DNA from: Paralithodes platypus
Lineage: Eukaryota; Arthropoda; Malacostraca; Decapoda; Lithodidae
Direction: 5' to 3'
Assembly: GCA_032716605.1 (NCBI GenBank)
Contig: CM064480.1
Location: 29,732,879-29,796,878, forward strand
DNA length: 64,000 nucleotides
Both the position numbers and the translations under genes were made by a program. Shown here in pieces: positions 1 to 11,193 of this stretch. The notes beneath the pieces are model-generated. The model searched no databases and was not told where the DNA came from. It was given only the letters and a program-made list of their open reading frames with translations. Position 1 is the first letter of the stretch; each line of letters opens with the position of its first letter.

Positions 1-1806
1 ACCTGAAGTCCTGCTCGAGTGACGCCCTACCCCCCTGAAGTGCTGCTCAACGGACCTACGATCTACGTCGGCCAGACTTGCTCTCTCTACCCTCCAACAT
101 TACCCTAAGTGTCTGTGTATATCTTACGTTGTGTTTGTGGTTGTCGAGGTATAGGTAAAATATGTGAATTGTGTAAGCGTGTAATTCTATCTAGATCTGT
201 GTCCAAGATCGAATCTTCATCTTGTTTAAAATCCTCTAGAACGTCCTACGCATACGTTATATAATTGTGTTAATTGATTCACCTCGCCACGCACTCACAG
301 ATTTTACTAGTATATGTATTCTGTTATGTATGTTGCAAGTTGAGGTCGAAGTGTATTTCGTGTTTTAATTCCCCTTCTTAATTCATAACTTATTACCTAG
401 AACCTAAGCTCAATTTCATAATTAATTTATCTCAGCATCCTCGTTGAGAAGTGTGATTATTGATTAATTATAATTACTTCCCGAGCCCCCCATCTTACGT
501 TCGATTACTTAATCGTTATTGTAATTATTTTATGAACTAGTATTAACGTTCATTTGATTACAGATGTAGATAATTCTGATTCTTCCTGTCTAGGAATTCT
601 ACCATTGCATAGAGTCTGTTATCTAATGATTCATCATATCGAATACACCGTTTATTAAGGTGAATTCTTGTTAAGACTCTGTTAACCTGTTCAGATATCT
701 TGTTCATACCAGTTTGAGTATTTCCGCAATACGACTTCGTCTTGTACGTTATTTTCATTATAATTAATATTGTATTAATTATTGCTTACGCTATCACCAT
801 TAAAGCGTTTCTAGGACAACCTGTTAACTAAACTCATTTTGGTTAACTAGACTTTGTCTTTAAATACAATTAATAGATATTCCTCTATAGTTGATTCATA
901 ATTGTATAATAAATATTCCATCTGAATTCCTCGACCGAGTTAGTAATTATTGCATACATTCGACTGAAGTAAATATAGAGTTCAAATCATAATTTACATA
1001 AATTGAGTTACGTATATAGTAATTTGTGAAAAGAATTAAATAGTACATTGTCCCTAATTTCATCGTAAAATCTTTGAGATTAAGTTCGTATTTACACAAA
1101 CTAGAATTGTATTTTCCAACCACGCAGTACGAATATATGACCTGACACGCTAGCTGATTAAAAGGTCGCACTACCTGTGAGAGCGTTTACCTAGCTCAAG
1201 CCAGCGTGCCCCACCCGTGTGTCTCACTCACACTGCCTGTGTACTTATTTTACTTCTCAATTCCCTCATCTTCTCTTGTATCGAGATTGTACTAAATATC
1301 TTTATTGTTGATTTATTCACGGAAGACACTCGACCCGCATCGTTATTATTATTAAGGGTTGATGCTATAGGTCACGTGTTTATCTAATTGCATACTTCCT
1401 GCTTTGTTTATTACCACAATTGAAGTATTATTGATCTCACTTTGATTTATTCTATTCATATGTATTCTCTTAATTGCCTTATAGTTCTCATAATTATCAA
1501 GGTAATGCTACATCCTGAATTGCAGACATATAGTCGGGAATTGAATATTGAAATGATTATGTTACGGTATCCTAACACTAAATCAAAATAACAAAGATAC
1601 TATTCCTATGCCTTTGAATAAACTTGTGTATATCATTCACATGTGTGTTGTTACTGAGTTCTGTAGTACCTAGTTGAATACTTATTTTTGATATTAAGAA
1701 CGTGTTCGGTGAGTCCCTGTTGGGATTATTTACGGTCTATAAGTCCAGATCTGGATTTTAGTAGAGACTATATGTATCACAAGCTTTAACTATTATAGCC
1801 CGACAT

Positions 1807-1809
<3 letters not shown>
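1..1809. other. AT-rich non-coding DNA
   Basis: No gene, domain or mobile-element end is recognisable here. The open frames present are short, low-complexity and unlike any protein family I know. It is probably intergenic or intronic DNA, or old decayed repeat. Confidence 0.5.
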
Positions 1810-1845
<36 letters not shown>

Positions 1846-1874
1846 TATATATATATAATATATATTTATGTATA

Positions 1875-1949
<75 letters not shown>
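1810..1949. repeat. (TA)n microsatellite
   Basis: About 140 bases of alternating T and A with a few slips. Tyr/Ile-rich frames across it are artefacts. The flanking 1950-2250 holds nothing recognisable. Confidence 0.95.
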
Positions 1950-1952
<3 letters not shown>

Positions 1953-2250
1953 CAGTAGGACCAGGGGTATGACAAACATCTTGGTAGGTGTTATATATTT
2001 GATACAATGTTTCGGACTCTCTGCGTCCATCATCAGGTCTAAAAAACAGATTTGAACACAATATTTACAAACATGTAGGCAAAATAATATTGTGGGCAAA
2101 ATTTCGAATTCATGGGGATTTTCAGATAAAGAGAGGAGAACAGGTAGCAGTAGTAATGACAATGAAATACAATATCTAAGGGAGCTAGTAAAGTCATTTT
2201 TAATACACAAAAATTCACCGAAGTTACACAGAGTTAAATGGCTAAAATAG

Positions 2251-3067
2251 AACGGTCAAGAGGGACAGGACTGTAGTAATGAAATGTATAATAAAACGGT
2301 CAAGAGGGACAGGACTGTAGTAATGAACGGTCAAGAGGGACAGGACTGTAGTAATGAACGGTCAAGAGGGACAGGACTGTAGTAATGAACGGTCAAGAGG
2401 GACAGGACTGTAGTAATGAACGGTCAAGAGGGACAGGACTGTAGTAATGAACGGTCAAGAGGGACAGGACTGTAGTAATGAACGGTCAAGAGGGACAGGA
2501 CTGTAGTAATGAACGGTCAAGAGGGACAGGACTGTAGTAATGAACGGTCAAGAGGGACAGGACTGTAGTAATGAACGGTCAAGAGGGACAGGACTGTAGT
2601 AATGAACGGTCAAGAGGGACAGGACTGTAGTAATGAACGGTCAAGAGGGACAGGACTGTAGTAATGAACGGTCAAGAGGGACAGGACTGTAGTAATGAAC
2701 GGTCAAGAGGGACAGGACTGTAGTAATGAACGGTCAAGAGGGACAGGACTGTAGTAATGAACGGTCAAGAGGGACAGGACTGTAGTAATGAACGGTCAAG
2801 AGGGACAGGACTGTAGTAATGAACGGTCAAGAGGGACAGGACTGTAGTAATGAACGGTCAAGAGGGACAGGACTGTAGTAATGAACGGTCAAGAGGGACA
2901 GGACTGTAGTAATGAACGGTCAAGAGGGACAGGACTGTAGTAATGAACGGTCAAGGGACAGGACTGTAGTAATGAACGGTCAAGAGGGACAGGACTGTAG
3001 TAATGAACGGTCAAGAGGGACAGGACTGTAGTAATGAACGGTCAAGAGGGACAAGACTGTAGTAATG
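2251..3067. repeat. 31-bp tandem satellite, about 26 copies
   Basis: The unit starts AACGGTCAAGAGGGACAGG and ends CTGTAGTAATG. One copy lies at 2251-2281. After a 13-base spacer an unbroken array runs 2295-3067; its 773 bases equal 24 units of 31 bp plus one of 29 bp (near 2947, lacking an AG). The last unit has one substitution (GGGACAAGACTG). The words next to copy 1 (AAATGTATAATAAAA) recur after the last unit, so the array looks like an expansion inside a small duplicated segment. Near-perfect homogeneity implies recent spread. There are no spacers, so it is not a CRISPR array. Confidence 0.95.
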
Positions 3068-3210
3068 AAATGTATAATAAAACTCGAAGGGAGTAAAACA
3101 ATGATTCCACCCTAAAAACACTAGTTCACTAAGGTTACTAACTTAAAATTAAAGCAATAATTACCCCATCGCAAGAATATCTTAAAAGCAAAGGAGGGGA
3201 ACGGAGGAGA

Positions 3211-3223
3211 ATATATATATACA

Positions 3224-3279
<56 letters not shown>
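3211..3279. repeat. (TA)n microsatellite
   Basis: TA/AT alternation interrupted once by ACAGT. It abuts the palindrome that follows, and the far side of the palindrome (about 3765-3815) carries similar TATACTGTATA repeats. Confidence 0.95.
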
Positions 3280-3295
3280 TGTATAATTATGTTAT

Positions 3296-3744
3296 GGCCT
3301 TTTTGCGAAATGACCGGGAGCTTTGCAAAATGACCAAAAACCTAGCCTTTTTGTAAAATGACACTTAATGTCTGGCCCATTTGCAAAATGTCCAGCATAT
3401 TGGCCTTTTTGTAAAATTACCTGTGCCCTTTTGCAAAATGACACCAAACGTCTAACCTAACCTAACCTAAAATGTTAAAAAATAATATTGTTTCGATTAG
3501 GCCTACCCAATTTTTACAAATATATATTTTTACAGTTATTTAGAACTTTACAACAGGGCAATATGCTGTTTTTTTGTAAATTGGCCAGACGTTTGGTGTC
3601 ATTTTGCAAAAAGGCACAGGTAATTTTACAAAAAGGCCAATATGCTGGACATTTTGCAAATGGGCCAGACATTAAGTGTCATTTTACAAAAAGGTTAGGT
3701 TTTTGGTCATTTTGCAAAGCTCCCGGTCATTTCGCAAAAAGGCC
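3296..3744. repeat. Large inverted repeat (158-bp arms), foldback element
   Basis: Left arm 3296-3453 and right arm 3587-3744 are near-perfect reverse complements of equal length (158 bp), separated by about 133 bp. The arms are built from degenerate short units of the type TTTTGCAAAATGACC, alternating with GGCC. The loop begins with AACCTAACCTAACCTAA (3454-3470), which is the complement of the arthropod telomere repeat TTAGG. It could be a foldback or MITE-type element. No target duplication could be read because both flanks are TA repeats, and no protein is encoded. Confidence 0.85.
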
Positions 3745-3814
3745 ACTTTTTCAAAAAGACCGTAACATATATACTGTATATATACTGTATACTGTATATA
3801 TATATATATATATA

Positions 3815-4302
3815 TCTATATAATATTTTCGATTGTCTGTCTGTGTGTGTGTGTGTCTGTCTGTCTGTTCTATATGCATGGCCACATTTTTTAAGCTAGA
3901 GCGTTCATACTTGGTATGCATAGTAAGGGGGTCCCTAGGCAGGTTTTAGTGAAAAAAATAGAATTCCCAGGGTGAAAGGGACGGACAAAATGGGCGCGAA
4001 ATCTGAAAAATTGCTCTTGGTTTTAAAAAAAATTGGCCGTTTGGGGCAGAAGGAGGCCTCCGATCGAAAAGGTGTATGGAACGAAAGTTGTTCGCAGCCC
4101 CCCAAAATGGGGGTACGGATGAGGTCAGATCCAAAATCGGAGGTCATTTAGCGGCCGAAATCGAGGTCGCCGTTTAATGAGGCACATTGTGATTATGGTA
4201 GATTATGGTGATTATGGTAGTATTGATGATGGTGATTATGGTAGTAGTAGTGGTGGTAGTAGTGATGGTGATTATGGTGATTACCCGGGCAATATAATAT
4301 AG
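3815..4302 (+). mobile_element. Non-autonomous Helitron, copy A (decayed 3' end)
   Basis: It begins TCTATATAATATTTTCGATT after an A, the expected Helitron 5' TC end. It carries the family body (GGCAGAAGGAGGCCTCCGAT, then a GATGGTGATTATGGTAGT minisatellite). The 3' terminus should be a hairpin followed by CTAG, but here only ACCCGGGCAAT remains and copy B starts directly. No Rep/helicase gene is present. Confidence 0.75.
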
Positions 4303-4430
4303 TCTATATAATATTTTCGATTGTCTGTGTGTGTGTGTATCTGTCTGTGTGTTCTTAACCCCTTCAGACTCATATGACGCAGAGGTTGCCAGATTAGCAA
4401 TAAGAAATAGAGTTCTCTCACTCGTATAAT

Positions 4431-6019
4431 TCTATCTATCTATCTATCTATCTATATGCTCAGGCCCAATCCCCATTTTAGGGGTAGCCGACTCAAGACA
4501 GAGCAAGAACAGGGAAAACACAAAAACAAGATAAAACAACAAACAAACACAGACAAAAAGCACAAACTCACACACATCCAGGTCACCCAGGAGAAGACCC
4601 AGAGACCAGGGTCACCAAGGTCGCTCCAGCACTCCCCCGGCCCCCGACCACCCGGAGAGGTTCCGATCTCGGCAGGCAGACATGCAGCGGAGCCAAAGCC
4701 ACAAGCCCTCCCACCACACTTCCAGGCGCACCCTTCATATTAATCGTCTCCCCGGGCCAGGCGCCTGATGGACTATTATCTAGTCCAACTTGCGCCCGAC
4801 CCCTTACTCCAAATGACCACGTGTTCACTTAACTATTCACAAGCATTCTCCATTCACTCCTGTCCACCACCACTTTCCCTGCCTGATCTATAGTCATTCC
4901 TCTATCATCCAAAGCCTTTCTTACACAGTCTCTCCATCTCAATGGGGGTCTTCCTGCCCTTCTATCTCCCCTTGTACCTGACTCACATATTCTCCTTGTA
5001 AGCCTTTCATCTCCCATTCGTTCAACATGACCATACCAGCTCAGCACCCTTCTATCCACTCTGGCTGACAAATGTTCCTGCTGCCCCACTCTCCTACGTA
5101 TCTCTTCATTTCTCAATCTGTCTCTACGAGTAACTCCACACATACTCCTCAAGCAGCTCATCTCCATCACATCCAGCCCTCTTTTCTCCTTCTTCTTCAG
5201 AGCCCATGTCTCAGCCCCATACATCACTGTTGGCACAACAATTCCTTGATACAGTGCACTTTTTACTTTCACTCCGAGATTTCTCGTCCTCCACATACTT
5301 CCCATTGCTCCGAAAACCTTCCTTCCTTCACACACTCTGTTTTACCTCCACTTCCACACCTCCACTCCTGCTTATCGTTCCTCCTAGATATTTAAAACAC
5401 TCTACTTGTTCCAATATCTCCCCATCCAGCCTCACATCTAGATTCACCCTATGCTCTCCCCTATTACACACCATTACTTTACTTTTATTGACGTTCACCT
5501 TCAGTTTCCTCCTTCCACAAACCACACCAAACTCTTTGACTACCCGCTGCAGTTTCTCATCAGAATCCGCCACCAATGCTGTGTCATCAGCGAACAGCAA
5601 CTGATTCAACTCCCAATCTCTACCATTCTTTCCTACTAAACCCAATCCTCTTCCCATAGTTCTCCTTTTCACCTCCCTCACCACACCATCCATACACATA
5701 TTAAACAGCCATGGTGACATTACACAACGGCACAATACATGCACTCCAGTCTATTGGTACCATTGACACAGCAAAGCACACATTGAAAAGTCTCACCAAC
5801 CAATCTATTATCACATCTCCACCCTTCTTTATACACTCCACAGCAATACCATCCAAACCTTCTGCTTTTCCCACTCTCATTTGTTTCACTGCTTCTTTCA
5901 CCTCATTTTCGTCAATCCTTTCATTCATTCCCTGCCACCTGGGTGGCCTGGGTAACCTATCTCCATCCACCTCTGCTTCAATCACTGCTTCTCTTCCATC
6001 TCTTGTATTTAACAAAGAT
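4431..6019 (-). mobile_element. 5'-truncated LINE with (GATA)n tail
   Basis: Read on the minus strand it runs from inside the RT domain to a 3' untranslated stretch and ends in GATA repeats (seen as TATC at 4431-4454). A short tandem-repeat tail instead of poly(A) is typical of RTE-type and some other non-LTR families. The exact clade is not certain. Confidence 0.75.
4829..6019 (-). pseudogene. LINE reverse transcriptase remnant
   Basis: Fragments in three frames resemble one retrotransposon polyprotein. First comes an RT N-terminal stretch (LDGIAVECIKKGGDVIIDWL). After an apparent internal deletion near 5725 come the palm (CVMSPWLFNM, then FADDTALVADS with the catalytic FADD) and VNVNKSKVMV. 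Last, from about 5335 down to 4829, is a C-terminal domain (SWYGHVERMGDERLTRRICE, RAGRPPLRW). The deletion removes the central RT motifs including the first catalytic Asp region, and there is a frameshift near 5330. It is not functional. Confidence 0.85.
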
Positions 6020-6631
6020 TCAAATAGATTCAAAGATTCAAACTCTTATAATTACCTCTCCAAAATTAGTTTTCTGACCACAGCTAACTCAAAGACAACT
6101 GCAGAGGTTGAAGTAACTAAACTAAAAGTTTTTAAATACCCATGATGGTAACAAAGGTTTTAAAGTATCCCTAATAGGCTCAAAATTGCGTCATATGTCG
6201 GAGAGGGTTAATAGGCGGCCGCAGTTTTGGACCTGGGGAGCTGAAACTTTGCATGTGGGTGTCAATTGACCTGGGTCAGGTCATAGAGGGGGCGAGGCCA
6301 TGATCAGAGGTCGTTTCGAGGCCGATATTGAAAAGAAATTTATTTTTGTTTTTTAAATGGCCGTTTGGGGCAGAAGGAGGCCTCCGATCAAAAAGGTGTA
6401 TGGAACGAAAGTTGTTCGCAGCCCCCCAAGATGGGGGTATGGATTAGGTCAGATCCAAAATCGGAGGTAATTTAGCGCCCGAAATCGAGGTCGCCGTTTA
6501 ATGAGGCACAGTTAGGTTGAGGCCGGTGATTACGGTAGTAGTAGTATTGTGATGATTAAGGTAGTAGTGATTGATGATGGTGATTATGGTAGTAGAATTT
6601 AAACCCGGGCAATACCGGGTACCCCTGCTAG

Positions 6632-6650
6632 TGTATATAATATTTTCGAT

Positions 6651-6683
<33 letters not shown>

Positions 6684-7313
6684 TCTTAATAGACGGCCGC
6701 AGTTTTGGACCTGGGGAGCTGAAACTTTGCATGTGGGTGTCAATTGATCTGGGTCAGGTCATAGAGGGGGCGAGGCCACGATCGGAGGTCGTTTCGAGGC
6801 CGAAATTGAAAAAAAAAAATGAAAACATTGAAAAAAAATGCTGTTTGGGGCAGAAGGAGGCCTCCGATCGAAAAGGTGTATGGAACGAAAGTTGTTCGCA
6901 GCCCCCCAAAATGGGGATACTGATGAGGTCAGATCCAAAATCGGAGGTCATTTAGCGGCGGAAATCCGTTTTGAAGCCAAAAATTGATTTTGTTTTTGAA
7001 AAAAATGGCCGTTTGGGCAGAAGGAGGCCTCCGATCGAAAAGGTGTATGGAACGAAAGTTGTTCGCAGCCCCCCAAAATGGGGGTACGGATGAGGTCAGA
7101 TCCAAAATCGGAGGTCATTTAGCGGCCGAAATCGAGGTCGCCGTGTAATGAGGCACAGGGAGGTCGAGGCCGGTGATTATGGTAGTAGTATTGTGATGAT
7201 TGTGGTAGTAGTGATTGATAATGGTGATTATGGTAGTAGTAGTGGTGTTAGTAGTGATGGTGATTATGGTGGTACAGTATTATTACCCGGGCAATGCCGG
7301 GTACCCCTGCTAG
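6632..7313 (+). mobile_element. Non-autonomous Helitron, copy C
   Basis: It follows copy B's CTAG without a gap, starting TGTATATAATATTTTCG (C to G at base 2), and ends with hairpin CCCGGGCAATGCCGGGT, then ACCCCTG and CTAG (7310-7313). A (GT)n tract lies near the 5' end. The block GGCAGAAGGAGGCCTCCGAT...GCGG is duplicated (about 6848-6960 and 7016-7125). The GATGGT minisatellite lies before the 3' hairpin. Confidence 0.9.
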
Positions 7314-7713
7314 TATATATATATATATATATATATAAACACTTTATATAATACAAATACACGGGGAGTCATATAATTGGTACAAAACAATGTATATTTT
7401 TTACACACGAATAATATCTCATACTGAGATATTACATATATAATCAATATTCAATAAGTATAAGTAATACTGCAAAATAACAGTATAATTATGTTCGGCT
7501 AGTAGTTCTTTATTTATTTTTATTTTATTTATTTTTTTATTCAGCTTAATTGGAAAGGCCCATCAGGACTATTAGGCTGGCAAGTAGTTCGGTGAATTCT
7601 CATAATTTTATAGGTATTGGCACTGAATCAGAGTCAGACTTGAGGTAAGTATGGAAATACGGCGTTAGGTGAGTTCTTAGACTCTAGCAAGGAGTTATAT
7701 CAATGCAAACAAT
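7314..7713. other. Short (TA)n then AT-rich DNA
   Basis: TA repeats to about 7335, then AT-rich sequence up to the first base of the BEL/Pao LTR. Nothing else recognised. Confidence 0.6.
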
Positions 7714-8500
7714 TGTGGTAAACTATCAATGGAAGTTAAATATTACTAAGCTATAATGAATAAAATAAAATCAATCTAAATTAAAACTACTCCATATCTA
7801 AATTGAATTCAATCTGAAACAAGCTAATTTATATCCAAAGGTCTCACATAATAAATTTATATATAGGGTAAGGTTATAAGGGTTAATATTAGCCAGGAAT
7901 TAACTCACCAATAGTTCCACGTGGCAATGAGGCAAGGGAGAACGTTTACCCAATATGGCGGACAATGGGGAGGCAAGACACCGGTCCCGAGACTCAAGTC
8001 AACTGAAAGAAAGAATAAATGATTACATGGGAATGGACATGAATATTATGCTTATCTGTCAGTCAGTCATGGCGTCGATGAGAGCGTCGTGATGGTGTAG
8101 CTGTTTGTATTGCTGTCAGTGTATTGTGATTAGAGGCACAAAAGCGCGATCAACTGAGGGCGGAAAATAGATGTTAACTGGTTGGTGTTCGTAAAGGCTC
8201 TGCTCTCTCTTCCTCAGAGGCACACCTTGCTGCCTTGGCAAACGCCAGGAGCCCAAATTATCGTACCGCATCTAGGTTGCTCTATACGATAAATTATATT
8301 AATATACGATAAATTCATATATACTACATAAGACCATGGCAATATTGCTTAATAGCATATTAGGCCTTTTATAACTTAACTTATTTACAATCTTATAATA
8401 TACGATCTTCTCGTCCTACGTCGTGCTGCAGGAGCGACCGTGACGTCACAGAGACATACGGGATCACAAAAGAGTCATAGCCTATCGTATTTACGATACA
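7714..8500 (-). repeat. BEL/Pao 3' LTR (787 bp)
   Basis: TG...CA bounded. It is almost identical to 19252-21864 once the 1.8-kb insertion in the latter is removed; the flank TATACGATAAATTATATTAA here is the empty site for that insertion. High LTR identity by eye suggests a fairly young element. Confidence 0.92.
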
Positions 8501-8518
8501 CTCCCCCCCACAAAAAAA
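8501..8518 (-). promoter_or_regulatory. BEL/Pao polypurine tract
   Basis: On the minus strand the purine-rich run TTTTTTGTGGGGGGGAG ends exactly at the LTR start. This is the expected primer site for plus-strand DNA synthesis. Confidence 0.75.
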
Positions 8519-8539
8519 TACCTGAACCCCACCTTAAAC

Positions 8540-10883
8540 TTAAAGTTGCCCAGAGGCTATCTTCTGACGCCACATGTCGACGGCGCCAGCAGCAGCGCGT
8601 CTGGGACGCGTCCCGGTCTGAGAATGATCACCATCAGTAAGAGGCGAGTCATTACTTTGAGAATCCTCGGACCCAGCAATAACAGGTGGAGCATCAGATT
8701 GCAATGCGGAATCGAGCTCCAAAGCGTACAAACGTGCAATAGGACGAACAGTAGTTCCAGTGGCTGTCTTCAATAGCGCCACCTGCTCTACAGAGTCTGC
8801 CCCATTGTATACCTCCAACACGCGGCCCAATTTCCAGTATAAACGAGGACTATCTTCTTTAATTAAAACAACTTCACCAACAGTAGGTGCCGTTGGTCTA
8901 CCAGAGGGAGTAACACTCCTTTCCCTCAATGCTAGCAGATATTCACTAATCCATCGTTTCCTAAAATCCTCGATTATCCTTGATATATAGACACCGCTAC
9001 CTCAGAGTACAACGAGGGATCCTCTAACTCTACTATGGATTGGAAATCAGATGGAAACGCAGTCAATGGTTTTCCATATAGCAAGTGAGCTGGCGTTAAT
9101 GGTAGTGGTTCTTGCAGGTCGGTGTACACATGTAAGCGGGCGATCATTCACGACTGCCTCTATCTCTGTGAGGACTGTCGTCAACTCACTCTTCTTTAAT
9201 AGAGCACGTCCTACTACCGCTCTGAGTCCTGACTTTACTATGCCGACACACCGTTCCCACATTCCACCAAACCAAGGTGCCTTAACTGGAATGAACCTCC
9301 ATTCGCACTTCTTCTCTCCCAAAAAAGTGATGATAGTAGGATCACTACTCATATCCTTTAGATATTTTGATGCCTGGACATAAGTGGGAGCATTATCGCT
9401 AAGAATGAGTTGAGGGAATGAACGACGGGCACAAAACCTTCTAAACGCCAGCATAAATTCTTCGCTAGACATATTATCACATAGTTCTAGGTGTACCGCT
9501 CGAGACGTTGCACAGGTAAACAATAATATATAAACCTTCTCATGCTCTCTCGTCTTCAATGCCCGTGTAATCAAACCCTACAGCTTGGAAAGGTTCTATG
9601 TGCTTTACACGGCATTCAGGTAGAGGTGGAGCTGGTCCAGTTGCATATGGTTTACCTTTTAGTCTCTGGCATATTACACACTTTCTTACTACGCGCCTGG
9701 GTGTCCACCATGTGAGACGTAAATTTGATATAATATGACACACCCCGTAGTGTTTTACTTCCCTATGTGCACGTATGATCAATAGATCAGTAACGTGATG
9801 TCTTGTTGGCATAAGTATAGGGCGGTTTGTGCCGTCTGTTACACCAGACCACTTCAGGCGACCCTCACACCTGATGAGGCCATTCTCTAGGTGCAACCTT
9901 AGTTGACGCACTATATTAGGCATTAATGTCTTATTCGAGCTTTGCAAGGATTCTAATTCATTGGAAAAGGTTTCTACTTGAACCCATTTGATCAAAGTTA
10001 CTTCAGCTGCTTTAAATTCACGAGCATCAATGTTGTGACCCCTGTTGCAGAGTTGGCCCGTTACTTTAAGCTTGATATTGGATACATATCGCAACACCCA
10101 AGCGACAACTCTGACTAGTTTATTATAGTCACCGAATCTTGCCCACTCTATGATTGGACCCGGTGGCTCATTTGGTTGGGCTGTAACTGCCACTGTTTCC
10201 AGTGGCAGAAGTCCCTCACCTACAGCATGCCAAATCGTCCATTTATTTTCATGGAGCAGCCACTTTGGACCATGCCACCACAATTCGGACTTCACTAGCT
10301 GGCTAGCCGTTATACCCCTGGTTATGAGATCACTAGGGTTTTCTTTTGTATTTACATAATGATAAGTAACGTCTGGCAAAAGGGCTCTAATCTCATCTAC
10401 CCTATTCCGCACATAAACTGGCAGAGACTTCTTGCTATGTATCCAGTTGAGTGCGACCTGACTATCACACCAAACGTGAATGATTTCAATATTTAATTCG
10501 CTCTCGTATGCTGCGCGCACATGTTGCACCAGACGTGCTAATAGCAGCATGGCAGTCAATTCCATTTTAGGGATAGTTACCTTTTAGACCGGGGCTACCT
10601 TGGCCCGGGCTGTAACTAAATGTGCCCCAAATGAAGTAACGACATATATGACTACCCCGTATGCCGTGGCGCTAGCATCGCAAAACGTGTGTAACGTAAC
10701 GTCACCGAACGCCGCCACTTTACGAGGTATAGGTTTAGTACATAGGATGGCATACTCATTCAACAACAATGTCCCTTGGTCATTCAGGTCCTCGAGCAAA
10801 CTGTCATCCCATCCTATTTTACGTCTCCAAACTTCCTGCATTAGAATCCTAGCTCTTATGGTAATGGGTAATGCTAGACCCAA
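8540..10883 (-). pseudogene. BEL/Pao RNase H and integrase part of pol
   Basis: Continues the pol frame after the LINE insertion. 10883-10584 leads into RNase H (FCDASATAYG). An in-frame stop lies near 10584, before KMELTAMLLL. 10565-9540 carries the rest of RNase H (VWCDSQVALNWI, ENPSDLITRG) and the integrase zinc-binding part (HREVKHYGVCHII, CVICQRLKGKP), then the first catalytic Asp (FQAVGFDYTG). A frameshift follows near 9560. 9574-9047 holds the second catalytic Asp (LSDNAPTY) and WFGGMWERCVGIVKSGLR with the catalytic Glu. After another break near 9000, 8929-8540 carries the C-terminal GEVVLIKED and WKLGRVLEVYNG segment. All domains are visible but cannot be read through. Confidence 0.93.
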
Positions 10884-10899
10884 ACCCAGTGTTGAGGAA

Positions 10900-11193
10900 C
10901 ATGAAACAGGCCACTCTTACAAAATAATGATACACACTGATGAACAATTCAAAAACCTAAAGAACAGCCAACTATGGGATAAACTAAGGAAAACTCTCCC
11001 CCTCAAAAAGGTTATAGTTGAGGACTTAGACGGTACCCAATGGCCACCAAATGAAGCTATTAACTATTTTCACAAATGCTACACAGATAACACCCTAAAT
11101 GAAGCATTCTACACAAAAGGAAAACTAATCGTTAACTCCAATCGACCCCAAACCAAAACAAAAACAAGATCATCTATCAAACAAAATTCATGA
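10900..11193 (+). pseudogene. LINE ORF1 C-terminal fragment
   Basis: The open frame after the LINE 5' junction encodes a basic C-terminal tail with LWDKLRKTLPLKKVIVEDL. It ends at TGA (11191-11193), which overlaps the ATG of ORF2 (11190-11192) as ATGA. The N-terminus is missing through 5' truncation. No zinc knuckle is seen in the part that remains. Identity as ORF1 rests on position and on the overlap. Confidence 0.6.

Larger units (their letters stand above)
4359..6207. mobile_element. TTAA-flanked (piggyBac-like) element carrying a LINE
   Basis: TTAA at 4355-4358 and 6208-6211 flank a segment with imperfect inverted ends: CCCCTTCAGACTCATATGACGC on the left, GCGTCATATGTCGGAGAGGG on the right. 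TTAA duplication plus CCC-type ends is the piggyBac signature; no transposase is present. The LINE at 4431-6019 sits inside it. Insertion order is Helitron, then this element, then the LINE. Confidence 0.75.
4303..6631 (+). mobile_element. Non-autonomous Helitron, copy B, carrying nested insertions
   Basis: It starts TCTATATAATATTTTCGATT directly after copy A and ends with a GC hairpin (CCCGGGCAATACCGGGT), then ACCCCTG and CTAG (6628-6631), followed by T. This is the canonical Helitron end. It is interrupted at a TTAA by the element at 4359-6207. Copy C shows the uninterrupted sequence (GTTCTTAATAGACGGCCGC), proving the insertion. Confidence 0.85.

Noticed and set aside
1786..2061. Tyr/Ile-repeat protein frames
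   Set aside because: They cross the (TA)n microsatellite.
2251..3067. CRISPR-like regular repeat array
   Set aside because: Units are contiguous with no unique spacers and the context is a eukaryotic genome; it is a satellite.
3454..3470. Telomere
   Set aside because: Only three to four CCTAA units in the loop of a palindrome, far too short and internal.
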